Source of the DNA: Irineochytrium annulatum
Taxonomy: Eukaryota; Chytridiomycota; Chytridiomycetes; Chytridiales; Chytridiaceae
Assembly: GCA_027600665.1 (NCBI GenBank)
Contig: JADGJL010000398.1
Location: 1 to 22,579, forward strand
DNA length: 22,579 nucleotides
Reading direction: 5' to 3'
The number at the start of each line of letters is the position of its first letter. The stretch's first letter is position 1. This document shows, in pieces, positions 11,401 through 20,480 of this stretch. The position numbers were made by a program, and so were the translations under genes. The notes beneath the pieces were generated by a model. The model searched no databases, was not told the origin of the DNA, and saw only the letters and a list, made by a program, of their open reading frames with translations.

Positions 11401-11713
11401 CTTTGAGCCAGAACCTTCCGACACGCACGTCGCTCTTTCGAGGCTTAGCCCCAACTCACAACCTCCCACGGACATCCCGCCTCAATTCATGCCGCGGCTA
11501 CAGCCGCAGTATCCGTCGGGGTTCCCAGTGATGCCGTTTATGCACATAGGTCAAGGCAACTACATGCGGCAACCGATGATGATGCCTGCCGATAATCCTA
11601 TGAACTACGCGCAGGGCGGGGGTATGCCTGTCATGATGATACCGGGAGCCTGGCGTATGTGGCCGCAAGAGGGCATTTACACCGCCGGAGCGGTGAGACC
11701 AAATGGATTCTGA
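8490..11713 (+). CDS. Unrecognised 812-residue protein from 17 small exons
   Basis: I recognise no family. Exons: 8490-8570, 8673-8899, 8950-9003, 9054-9072, 9111-9272, 9319-9408, 9431-9619, 9686-9787, 9835-9919, 9960-9985, 10031-10180, 10230-10298, 10352-10960, 11017-11070, 11108-11209, 11251-11355 and 11399-11713. Every junction keeps one frame, which is strong support for a real gene. Introns are mostly 37-66 nt with GTAAAG/GTGAGY-type donors. The first half reads as soluble alpha-helical protein without transmembrane segments or a signal peptide. Exon 13 has an Ala/Pro/Ser/Thr-rich, probably disordered stretch. The last exon is rich in Pro, Met and Gln (for example QPMMMPADNPMNY), resembling prion-like or RNA-binding protein tails. 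Codon use is less GC-biased than in neighbouring genes. Weak points are the start, the 22-nt intron 9409-9430, and the GAG acceptor at 9110. An alternative donor at 9364 would drop 15 residues. Confidence 0.72.
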
Positions 11714-12156
11714 CTGAGCAGGTGTGCGGAGAAGTTCTCGTCAGGTGGATGGTAGTACTAGCTATACAACGCGTCTGAAAGTTATCTTGTTATGAACCCT
11801 TGCAGATTGCAGTAGAATGGATGTCGTGCTGCTTGTTTGGGCTCATTGGTTATTGTTGTAGGGTTCGCAAGTGATTACACTTTATACGTCGTGCGGAGTC
11901 GCAGGGAGTTCGATGGTCGTGTTGCTAGTGCAAAGTGCACAATGTACATTGTTCAGCTTTTGTAGATAAGTCGATTGTGCTACTAGTACGGAGGGCATTA
12001 AAATTACAATAAAAGGTATCATTTTACAAATTTCAATGCATACGCTCAAATACAATGATGATAACGCCAAACATGGCATGCTTTCCATACTTCAATATGT
12101 GCAACCTCCATTCAACCGATTACGAACTCTCTTCCTCCTCATCACAACGCCCCGAA
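11714..12156. other. Intergenic, between convergent genes
   Basis: This 443-bp stretch separates the stop codons of the orphan gene (+) and TFIIA small subunit (-). It holds an AATAAA at 12009-12014 for the plus-strand gene. I see no coding signal in it. Confidence 0.6.
12009..12014 (+). promoter_or_regulatory. Candidate poly(A) signal AATAAA for the orphan gene
   Basis: The hexamer lies 296 nt after the stop codon at 11713, inside the gap between two converging genes. Motif match only. Confidence 0.35.
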
Positions 12157-12718
12157 TCACTTCTTCGAATCCGCTGCCCCAGGCTTCGTCGTACACGCCA
12201 CGATCTTGACTTTGTCGGGTGTAACTGACTCGTTCTCAAACCGCAAATTCGGTTTGTCCACAACAAACACCCAAACGTCGTCGCACGAGTTGTAGAAGTT
12301 TAGATGACCCTGTGGCAAAAATATGTTACATTGCGATCATGATCGAGATATTCGAGCGAACCTTGATTTGTGCCTTGCTGCGGACCTTCTGATGCAGCGC
12401 GTCGGCGACACTGGCATCAAACTAAGGCAAATCTGCGTCAGAAACTCGGCAATCCATTCCAAACAAAAGCGAGCAGCGATTGAACTTCGAACGACGAGGC
12501 TTTAAAGGAAGGAATAGACGCGGCAACAGAGAGAATCTCGCTCCAAACGAAAGTGCGAAAGCAAGTTCGGGCAAGGAACACAAGAAGTCATGAAATGCCA
12601 CCTGCGAAAGGACCTTCATCGCGACCTGCGGATCCATCTGGCCCTCCTGGATCATCTCGTCCAGCGCATCCGTCAACGCGATGCCGATTGAGCTCCGGCG
12701 GTACAGTTGGTGCTCCAT
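12157..12718 (-). CDS. TOA2: Transcription initiation factor IIA small (gamma) subunit
   Basis: This is the small subunit of TFIIA, which stabilises TBP on the TATA box for RNA polymerase II. Three exons on the reverse strand (12718-12602, 12421-12362, 12309-12157) join in phase to 109 residues, the usual length. The N-terminal four-helix-bundle half shows [25 protein letters not shown] and [10 protein letters not shown]. The C-terminal beta-barrel half shows [15 protein letters not shown] and [11 protein letters not shown], all hallmark positions of the family. Introns are 180 nt (12422-12601) and 52 nt (12310-12361). The frame is open upstream to 12898, but MEHQLYRR matches the normal family N-terminus, so the start is 12718. 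It is divergent from the BART-like gene. Confidence 0.96.
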
Positions 12719-12841
12719 GGTGGACAGCAGAGGGTGCCGATACAGAAGTTTGACGAACGAGTCTCCTTTCAGCTCCAAGCTCAGATCATCGACACCGAAT
12801 CCTACATCAGCGACATTTAACGTTCGATCAGAGAAGAAACG
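12719..12841. promoter_or_regulatory. Shared bidirectional promoter region, TFIIA / BART-like
   Basis: Only 123 bp separate the divergent start codons at 12718 (-) and 12842 (+). Both 5' UTRs and core promoters must therefore fit or overlap here. No clear TATA box was seen. Confidence 0.5.
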
Positions 12842-13829
12842 ATGGCAGCTACTATAGCACGCCCGGATGGTGAGATCTTGCTTGGATTTCGTGGCCAATG
12901 CATTCGCTGACGGATCGCTTTCCCTTGTAGTTCAGCAGAAATTTATGGACATTGGGGGGCAGATGGATGACGAAATCTGGGAGGATAGGTAACGAAAGTA
13001 GTGTTGCAGTATTTTGCGGCGTTGCCCAACATGCGTACTTTGTGCGCAAAGCTGGCGGCAATGGCAAGAGTTTTAAAGCAGAAATGTTTTAGTACGGAGG
13101 AAACCGGCGATGACTGGAAGTTCGACCTCGTCATCGGGACCTTGGAGGATTTTCTGATGGGTGCGTTTGCGACGGACTTCTGTCTAGGGATTACCTTTTG
13201 ACACACTTACAGATGATGCTTTTGTGAGATTGCAGACGAAGTTCATGGAAAAGAACTACATGCATTACACCAGCGCCGAGGAGAACAGCCTGCAATACAC
13301 AATTGACCACAAAGAATATGTACGTTTTGTCCCGTTTTGTCTATTGCGCCTCGTTTGAGTTTCGTCTATTATTCCCCTTTGGCATTACCGGTAGCCATAA
13401 GTGAAGAATAACGTCTCGCTCATCCCTAACTCCCTTAATGGCTTACAGGAGGACCTTGTCGAGGCGTCCATCTTCAAGAGGTTAAAGCAAACCCTGCCGT
13501 GGTTCTCCAAGGAGGAATTTTTAAACGCGCTAAAGTGAACTTAGTTGCAATGACGGAGCACTCACACGTTGTTTACAGAGCGAAGGTTCAACAGGCGAAA
13601 GCTGAATTGGCGAATAGCGGCGGCTCGGAGGGCGACCTCTCATTGGGCGACGTCTTTGACATGCTTGATAGCGTGGCGAACTTTAAGGATTTCAAGGAGA
13701 TGATGCTGAGCTATAAGGAGGTTTGCATTAAGATTGTGATTGACGCTGATGGTTGCTATTCTCCATTGAAAGGGCAAAGAGGTTGATCTTTCCGGATTGC
13801 TTGCGGTTAGCTCTTCCAGGAAGAAGTGA
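12842..13829 (+). CDS. ARL2-binding protein (BART-domain) homologue
   Basis: Seven exons (12842-12869, 12931-12988, 13093-13160, 13213-13319, 13449-13534, 13579-13720, 13773-13829) join in phase to 181 residues; animal ARL2BP is about 163. The BART domain occupies most of the protein: [17 protein letters not shown], then [16 protein letters not shown], then [14 protein letters not shown], and [20 protein letters not shown], followed by VDLSGLL. The family binds GTP-loaded ARL2/ARL3 GTPases and in animals acts at mitochondria, centrosomes and cilia. A ciliary role here fits a zoosporic organism and the CCDC113 gene 6 kb away, but is inference. The 28-nt first exon is the least certain; a start at the ATG of the MDIGGQMDD segment in exon 2 is possible. 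Intron 13535-13578 is 44 nt. Confidence 0.93.
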
Positions 13830-14332
13830 CCTATGTACATAGAAACTCAGGGCCGTCCTCCAATCTTAATAAACTTGTCGCCGTGGTCATCGTTTGGGAC
13901 ATCTTTCCGCAGAGTATCGAGGTGCTTCAAACCCTATCAACATCAAGTAGTCTGTCTGCACACACATCAATCCGACTTAAAGTGCCCACATTATTGCTAC
14001 GTCTAGATTCTTGTTTGGCGCTTTTTCCTTTCTTTTTGGAACTACCTTGGGGAGAATTTAGGCGGCCACTTTAGATATTGCTTTTGATATGGTTTATTAC
14101 TTAAAAGCAAACGCAAATAAGGTAAGCACGAACAGCCGAACCGCTGGCAGAGAGAAAAACGACTTGTAAACTTCAACGTACTGACTACAAATCAAACGTA
14201 CTCGAAAGGCCTTTGGCGTTAACAGCGCCCGGCCACATGAATTCACACGATATCCGAAGGGCCTCTAGCCAAACCGCAGACGACTCATGCATCCACTAGC
14301 TGCCTTTCGAAAGGCGCAGGCCGCCCATTAGA
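13830..14332. other. Intergenic stretch without recognised genes
   Basis: This lies between the BART-like stop and the possible reverse-strand gene. It is pyrimidine-rich just after the stop. Short open frames here have no protein-like composition. I see nothing else in it. Confidence 0.5.
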
Positions 14333-15171
14333 TTAAGAGTATAAAAACGAAGCGGAGCGGACGTTCAGAAGCCAACGTGAAAGAAAAGGGATGTGCAGCG
14401 CTGGGTATATATGGCAATAGTTGGCGCAAGTGCAACATTTCAACCCCTTGGAGTTCGGCTTGGCGCGAGGGTAGTTGACCTGATGGGTATTGCATGGCGC
14501 CAACGCGCAGGTCCGGGCCGGTTCGCTCGACATCGAGATGGCGGTGGTGGTTATGGTGGGCGAGGTTGAGGATGCCGAGTCGGTGATTGAGGTGGAGGTG
14601 GAGGTTGAGGAGGTGGAGACGGAAGGTGGGGTGGAGGTGGATGTGGAAGTGAAGGAGGAAGTAGAGGATGCTGTTGACGACGTAACGATAAACGACTACG
14701 CTGTGGGGATACTGTCAATATCATACGCGTACTCCAATTTGTAACTGTCGTCGATGAACACTGGGATGGCAGTGCCGACGACGCCGCCGCGCATCACTAA
14801 GGACGTCGAAGAGCCGGAAAAGGTTCTGGGGGTGTAATCGGCTACGGCAGCGCTTCGGGGAAAGAAGAGAGTGCAAGACGCGGACCTGCATTATTACTGA
14901 GCAGCTGCAAGCCGGAAGGAGCCTGATATATAACGGGGTCAGTCACGTCGCCCTTGATAAAGTCCTCGCTTGCGTCTTTGTTGCTGTTGTATCTGGACAA
15001 GGATATGTCAATATAATCGGGGATGTACACGTCGAAATCTCCGTTCCGTAGCTTCCGCCGCGATGGCGAAGGCTGTCGGAGACGGTGTGGATCCTGCCGG
15101 TGTCGGCCATCGTGAATGAGAATGATCAGAATGATCGTCACTGATGTTACTTCTACGGCCGCAGAATTCAT
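14333..15171 (-). pseudogene. Possible gene or gene remnant with Ser/Thr-rich tract
   Basis: On the reverse strand a frame from ATG 15171 to 14886 continues in phase through a 44-nt GT-AG intron (14842-14885) to TAG 14696-14698. It contains protein-like stretches such as GDFDVYIPDYIDISLSRYN and GTAIPVFIDDSYKLEYAYD. After that TAG the same frame stays open to 14333 and is extremely Ser/Thr-rich, like a fungal cell-surface stalk. Upstream, ATG 15110 opens a different frame (MADTGRIHTVSDSLRHRGGS) with better codon use, which would run into the GDFDVY segment if one base were missing near 15045. A shifted start plus an in-frame stop suggests decay or a sequence error. Alternatively it is a short intact gene ending at 14696. 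Function unknown. Confidence 0.35.
14580..14665 (+). repeat. GGA/GGT-rich low-complexity tract
   Basis: This is an imperfect repeat of GAGGTG/GAGGTT units on the plus strand. Read on the reverse strand in the open frame described at 14333-15171 it encodes the Ser/Thr-rich stretch; read forward it gives a Val/Glu repeat that I regard as a shadow. Confidence 0.6.
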
Positions 15172-16069
15172 CAATTAGTACATCGGGAATATGATAGTTG
15201 AAGAAAGGATGGCGCACTACAGCAACGGGCATGTGGCTCAGGGGGAGCCGCTTGCATTTACGCCTCATTGGCTTGCGGGAGATCGCCATCGCCGAAGACT
15301 CCACGCACGCACCCCTCCCCATCTGTCACGTTTCCTGGAGAGGTGCGGGAGACGCTGCAGCAAGGTGATCGATGGGCACGGCGATCCCACCTGCTCCTCT
15401 CTCCATCGGGCTTCATTACCTTCTCCACGCGATGATATTAATAATATTAATGACGAGAGCGAGGCAAGTGGGCGGGCGGGCCCCACTGTGGCGCCCGCGA
15501 TAGCACGATAAGAATGGTGCATCGACTCACAATTACGGCCTATTACGTGCTTGATTGCTTGTGCGACGCAGGAACCAGCCCCGACCACCCACGCGAGCGC
15601 GTTTTAGACTGGGTGCAGGCGCCCCGTCCTGCTCCATCGCCTAAAGCGGCCAAAGCGGCGGATCTGCCGACGCACGCGAGGTCCATCTCGCCGTTATCAG
15701 CTGCTCGCGCTGCCGCGTGGGTCTTCCACCACGCACGGCGTGCCACCCAGTCTGTGACGCGGAGACGCGGAGAAGGAACAGCGAGCCACTTCCGACATCA
15801 TGCGAGATGCAAGGCGCGCCGCGACCGAACGCATGCTGCCCCAAAGCGGCCGTGTGAGCAATGGAAGTTCAGCTGGGAGTCAAGCGCAGATAGTCGCGGA
15901 TCTTACGTCTCATCCCCATCATTATCCCATATCCTGTTCCACACGCATGGAGGATCCGTCGAACCCACCTCCAAGCCCAACTGGCCGCCCCCCATAAAAA
16001 CGCCTGGGCCTGCCTCGATGTGCTCCCATCCGCTCAACCTCATACTACCTCATCTCCTACCTCCACAAC
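15172..16069. other. Intergenic stretch upstream of the secreted-protein gene
   Basis: This 898-bp stretch has open frames on both strands, but their Arg/His/Pro-rich translations look like GC-rich chance frames. It contains a direct repeat ATATTAAT-A-ATATTAAT near 15435-15451. The promoter of the next gene lies at its right end. Confidence 0.5.
15993..15999 (+). promoter_or_regulatory. TATA-like box of the secreted-protein gene
   Basis: CATAAAA lies 71 nt upstream of ATG 16070, in otherwise C-rich sequence. This suits a strongly expressed gene with a short C/T-rich 5' leader. Motif and position only. Confidence 0.4.
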
Positions 16070-17345
16070 ATGCTCGCCATCGTTGCCCTCGTCGCCCTCG
16101 CCTGCTCCGTCGTCGCCGCCCCGCCCCGCGGTGTGCACTGGAAGTCCGAAGCCGTCGCGTCCGGCGTCCGCGGCATCCACTGGATCAACGGCACCGCCCC
16201 CGGGGCCGAGACGCTCAGCAAGCGTGCCACCGCCCACCTCAACTACTACGGCGGCCCGATCATCGCCAACGTCGAGGTCACCACCATTATCTACGGCGGC
16301 TCAGCCGTCGCTGACGTGTCTAAAATCCAGGTAAGGTTTCTGTCCATTTTCTTATTGATCTTTGATATGCCGACATGTTACTGATTCCTTGCCATTATTA
16401 GGGCTTCTACGCTGGCGTGACTCAGTCCGCTTGGATCGATTCAATGAACGAGTACTCCACCAACGGCATCACCATCGGCCGTGGCTCGTACATCGGCTCC
16501 TACACCGAGCCCTCCCCGTCATCATCGGGAAGCTTGTCGGACGCCACCATCCAGTCCTACCTCAAGGGCCTCGTCTCGTCCGGCAAGATCAAGCCCAACG
16601 CCAACAGCTACTACCCCATCGTGAGTTTCCGTCTTTACTGGTCAACTTCTTCTGCACCTGTCTAAACGCGCGTATCCTTCCACAGCACTTCTCGCCGAAG
16701 TACAGCATCAGCCAGGGCGGCTCCAACTCGTGCCAGTCTGGCGGCTTCTGCGCCTACCACGGCACGATCGACATCTCCAGCCTCGGTGTCGGCACGAAGT
16801 ACCTCTACTACGGAGTCATCCCTGATCAATACTCCAGCGGCTGCTCGTCCGGCTGCGGTACCTCGCCGACGCCCTTCAACAACCTCTGCTCCGTCGCCTC
16901 GCACGAGCTCGCCGAGATGATCACCGACCCGGGAGTCGGCCTCGCCACCGGCAACGCCGCGCCCCTCGCGTGGTACGACCAGACTAACGGCGAGAACGGC
17001 GACATCTGCAACGCCCAGCAGGGATCCACCCTCGGCGGCGACGGCGTCACCTACACCGTCCAGAAGATCTGGTCCAACTCCCAGAACCTCTGCGTCCAGG
17101 CCCCCAAGAACCCCGTGACCTCGACCACCAAGACGACCACCAAGACGACCACCACGACCAAGACGACCTCGACCTCGACCGGCACCGCCTGCTCCCACTC
17201 CATCTGCTCGACCGGTGTTTCCCTGAAGTCCTCGTGCGACCCGTGCGCCGCCAAGATCATCGCGGCGGACTCGTACTGCGGCAACACAAAGTGGGACTCC
17301 GTCTGCGTTGGGGAGGTGAACAGCGTCTGCGGGCAGTCGTGCTAG
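16070..17345 (+). CDS. Secreted PHI-1/EXORDIUM-like protein with C-terminal Cys-rich module
   Basis: Three exons (16070-16330, 16402-16620, 16686-17345) give 379 residues. Residues 1-17 are a clear signal peptide (MLAIVALVALACSVVAA). The domain at about 55-297 begins YYGGPIIANVEVTTIIYGG and has FCAYHG and a SHELAEMITDP block (H233-E237), followed by WYDQTNGENGD. This pattern resembles the phosphate-induced PHI-1/EXORDIUM family, with an HExxE sequence that could be a metal site; catalysis is unproven. A Thr/Lys linker (about 304-326) leads to an eight-cysteine module at 329-379 (CSHSIC, CDPC, WDSVCV, ending CGQSC), a type I associate with chytrid and some bacterial secreted proteins, perhaps binding carbohydrate. 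Codons are strongly C-ending, consistent with high expression. It is probably exported to the cell surface or medium. Confidence 0.92.
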
Positions 17346-17636
17346 ATTGTCGACCTCAACACCTCCTCCTCGCTTCCTGATGAGCTTATTTCTATGAACC
17401 TTATATTGGCCCTTTTCGACATCGCTTTTTCTTGATATAAAGAGGGAGGATCTTTTAGCAGTTTACCCCCTTTTTTTAACAGAACGTTTTATACCTCATA
17501 TACACGAGTAGCTGACGACCTGGATTGTCTGCAGACTATTTCGCCCCCTTTCGTTGTCTCTTCTTGATGAGGACGACCACTTTGGGATATCGATTTCTCT
17601 TTTTTTTTAATCACACCTGGAAGTGCTGACAAGTAA

Positions 17637-17642
17637 AATAAA
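17637..17642 (+). promoter_or_regulatory. Candidate poly(A) signal AATAAA for the secreted-protein gene
   Basis: The hexamer lies 292 nt past the stop codon at 17345, in a T-rich 3' region. Motif match only. Confidence 0.35.
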
Positions 17643-17873
17643 ACAAATCCTTCTTGCTTTTTTTTGCTCTCATTCATCATTGGACGCGGATGCAACTTGT
17701 AGCCATGGCGTGGTTGAGGACTGGCGAAGTAACTGTTGAGGGCAGGGCTCATGCCCAGTCAGGCGTGTTATTACAAATGCAATATGTCCTCTTTCGCCAA
17801 ATATTTCCATTGCCTTCCTGACACTCTTGGGTAATACGCAAATCACGCTCATATAAGAACGCACAGCAATGTT

Positions 17874-17894
17874 AAAAAAAAAAAAAAAAAAAAA
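17874..17894 (+). repeat. Homopolymer A21
   Basis: An uninterrupted run of 21 A lies in the convergent intergenic region. It may be a slippage microsatellite or the tail of an old retroposed copy. No flanking target-site duplication was recognised by eye. Confidence 0.85.
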
Positions 17895-17977
17895 CCAACG
17901 AAACATGCTCCGTAGAAAACCGATTGTCTTCGTGATATGAGTATATTTGGTATCGACTGCTACCGCAACCTACTAAG

Positions 17978-19011
17978 CTAAACAGCAGCGTCGTTTTTCG
18001 GCGCTACGACATTACGCTTCCGCCCCAGCGACCGAGCATCCGCCGACCCGTCCCCCGAAACGCTGACAACAACTCCTCTTCTCACGATCTTCAGCGCCTT
18101 CTCTCTTTTCTCCAACACCTCCCGCTTGTGCTCATCGTGGATCTTCTTCATGATAAAGTAAGGCAGGCAACGCGCGCCGCGCTCGTGTTTCGCACCCGGC
18201 GGTAGCGATATGAACTCGGTCCGGAGCGGAAGAGTTGATCCAGCAGCCCTGTAGACAAGAAGGAAAAAAAAAAAAAAGTTGGCAAGAGCGCTAACATCAA
18301 GGCACTGTAAATATTCGAAGCTCACCGAAGAGCCTTCATCGCGATGTCCTGCCTGTCACACTGTACCTCCAGCACGACCCTACCCTTTGGCACCCACGTC
18401 GCAAAGTACTCCACCGCACCTTTCCCCTTCCCCATCCTCGTCTCCGCTGCTTTCTTCGTCACGGGCCTCTCCGTAAAACACCTCATCCACACCTTGCTAC
18501 CCTTCTCGCCCTTCAAGACCCTCTTCACGACCGTCCGCATGGCGTCCACCTGCTTGTCCTTCAGCCTCCCGCCCTCCGTCACCCGGATGCCCCAGTTGCC
18601 GTGATCGAGCGTCGTGGCGCGCAGGGAATGCGGGCGCTGCGGGAAGAAGCCACGCTGGCGCTTCTTGTGCTTCATCTTGGCCGGGCGGAGGCCGGCGTAG
18701 ACTTTGCCCCGCGTCTGCGGGGTGATGTGGACGACGGGTCGCGGGCGGAGAGGAGCCGACGCGAGGAGGGACGTGGGAATGAATGCCGGCAGGAGGATGG
18801 TCGAGAAGGGCCGAACGATGGCATTTGGGGATGCCGACAAGCAAGAGCCGGCACGACTGGGATGAAATTGCCGGAGGGACGTCGGGCCGGAGACGAGGGA
18901 CCGCAAAGATCGCGACGGGGCCGACCGGGACATCTCGGATGGAACGGAGCCGCGGCCGGGGCCGGTCCCAGCGCGCGCCAGCATCGGAAAGACAGCCCTC
19001 CTCGACATCAT
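17978..19011 (-). CDS. MRPL16: Mitochondrial large-subunit ribosomal protein uL16m
   Basis: Two reverse-strand exons (19011-18326 and 18248-17978) give 318 residues. Residues 1 to about 105 are Arg/Ser/Ala/Pro-rich without acidic residues except one, as expected of a mitochondrial targeting and leader region. The L16 core (about 112-245) shows MKHKKRQRGFF, the HGNWGIRVTEGGRLKDKQVD block, KVWMRCFTERPVTKK and the signature RMGKGKGAVEYFATWVPKG. The roughly 70-residue basic C-terminal extension is longer than in bacterial L16 and typical of mitochondrial forms. The 77-nt intron (18249-18325) has a near-continuous T tract before the acceptor. The protein sits near the peptidyl-transferase and A-site tRNA region of the mitoribosome. 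MMSRR at 19011 is the first Met; later Met residues at 10 and 27 are possible starts. It shares an 86-bp promoter gap with CCDC113. Confidence 0.95.
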
Positions 19012-19097
19012 TTTCTCCGAGATCGCCGAATTTTTGACGGGCCCTCATTCAGGCCTTCACCATAGGGACTGGCTCCCCAGCCAGCTAGCTGGAACAG
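19012..19097. promoter_or_regulatory. Compact bidirectional promoter, uL16m / CCDC113
   Basis: Only 86 bp separate the two divergent start codons. Near the plus-strand gene lies a perfect 12-bp palindrome, CCAGCTAGCTGG (19081-19092), ending five bases before ATG 19098. Confidence 0.5.
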
Positions 19098-20480
19098 ATG
19101 GCCCAGATGGACGACAACTCCCCGCCTCTGGACGATAATGACTTTGACGCCTACTCGGACGCCGACCTCGTCCGCCTGCACGACGAGCTGCGGAAGCGAA
19201 ACACCTTGCTAGAGGCCGAAAACAACCTCTTCGAGTCCTTCCTGGACCGCGTGGTGCCGCACGCCCTGCGTGCCGACCACGACGGGACCGGAGACGGGAA
19301 GGACGGTGCTACGGGAGCTGGCGGGGGAAACGGCGGCGGAGGGGAGAAGGAGAGCGAGAAGAAGGAGGCCCGTCGCGAAGAGAGGAAGCGGAAGAAGGGG
19401 GAGAAGGCGAAGGAGGTGGACAAGCCGACGCTACTGACGCCGGAGCACAAGGCAGAGATTGCGACGAGGGAGCTGGAGGAGCTGAGGGACGAGATTGAGA
19501 AGCAGAAGGAGGAGTGGGCGAAAGTGCTGGACAACTTCAAGGCCGAGATCGAGGAGGTCGAGATCCGGGTGTCGGAGATCAAGAAAGCGGTGTATGAGTT
19601 CAGGAGGGACATTGTGCAGCAGGCCGTAAACTCGCGGACGGGGAAGATCATTGCCGAGAGGGTGTTGCGGTATTTCGAGGACAAAATCCGGTCGAAGGTG
19701 CGAATTCTGTTAGATTGGAGCTGTTTCATTGTTGAAAGAGCGCTGACTTGCTCTCTATAGGATGCCATCATCGAAAAAGTCCGCCTAAAGAACGCGACTC
19801 TGAAGGCCCAAAAGAACAAGCTCCACCTCCAGCTTAAACAAAAAGAGGAGATGGGCGAGGTTCTGCACGCGATCGACTTCGACCAGCTCCAGATCGAGAA
19901 CAAGCAGTACCTGGCCAAAATAGAGGAGCGGAACGCGGAGCTCCTAAAGCTCAAAATGACGGCCGGCAAAACCGTCCAAATTTTGAACTTTTACAAGAAG
20001 AGGCTGCACGCTTTGACGGAGGAAAGCGTCAAGCTGAGGTGCGAGATCGATCAGAGAAGGGATTTGCTCGAGAAGCTTAACGTCGAGGGGGAGGTCGTGA
20101 TGGATGAGACCAAGAGGGCGGAGAAAACGCACAAGAAGCTCAAGGAGCAGATGGATGAGCTAAGGGTGCCAGATGTAAGGACAATGCTATTTATCGGTTA
20201 GGATGAACCCTTGCTGACATTGCTATCACGCTAGGTGATGGACTACGTGCACCTGAAGGCGCAGCAGCACGAACTCGTCAAGAAGCTGCGGAGTTGGGAT
20301 CGAAAGGTCGAGATCGCCTCAATGCAGGCTCAAAGGTACCACCGACATTCCACCTTGACCGAAGAATCAATTGCTAACGTAAAACCCCGAAACAGAATGA
20401 AGAAGATTTGGCATCAGATGCAGGAGAGCCAGAGCGCGCAGGCGAATGGGCGGAAACACCTGTCACCGATAGCCTCGTGA
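19098..20480 (+). CDS. CCDC113: CCDC113/CFAP263 flagellar coiled-coil protein
   Basis: Four exons (19098-19697, 19761-20174, 20235-20335, 20396-20480) give 399 residues, close to the length of the animal protein (about 377). The N-terminus is acidic, then Gly-rich and Lys/Glu-rich linkers precede a long coiled coil from about residue 115 to the end. Family landmarks are EVEIRVSEIKKAVYEF, KVRLKNATLKAQKNKLHLQL, KQKEEMGEVLHAIDFDQLQIEN, TVQILNFYKKRLHALTEES, RVPDVMDYV and SWDRKVEIASM. CCDC113 works with CCDC96 in cilia, on the axoneme and at the ciliary base, so the organism almost certainly makes flagella. The last intron (20336-20395, 60 nt) has a perfect TTGCTAACG branch point but no in-frame stop, so retention would add 20 residues. 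Confidence 0.95.

Larger units (their letters stand above)
17346..17977. other. Intergenic, convergent 3' ends
   Basis: This 632-bp AT-rich region separates the secreted-protein stop (+) and the uL16m stop (-). It contains T-rich runs, AATAAA at 17637-17642 and a 21-A tract. No gene was recognised. Confidence 0.6.

Noticed and set aside
12719..12898. N-terminal extension of TFIIA small subunit to an upstream Met
   Set aside because: The frame is open, but MEHQLYRR matches the usual family N-terminus, and the extension would overlap exon 1 of the BART-like gene.
14490..14744. Plus-strand Val/Glu repeat protein frame
   Set aside because: It is the complement of the Ser/Thr-rich reverse frame; Val/Glu alternation arises from the GAGGTG repeat and has no other support.
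14897..14930. Retroelement or transposase traces in the gene-poor 13.8-16.0 kb stretch
   Set aside because: No reverse transcriptase, integrase or transposase motif and no terminal repeats were seen on either strand.
15514..16314. Long plus-strand open frame of 266 codons
   Set aside because: Its translation is Arg/His/Pro-rich low complexity and overlaps the signal-peptide exon of the secreted protein in another frame; it is a GC-rich chance frame.
17690..17780. tRNA-derived retroposon (SINE) upstream of A21
   Set aside because: TGGCGAAGTAACTG loosely resembles an A box, but no convincing B box or clover-leaf could be drawn.
19151..19969. Reverse-strand Ser/Phe-rich open frame of 272 codons
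   Set aside because: It is antisense to CCDC113; the forward strand has the conserved protein.
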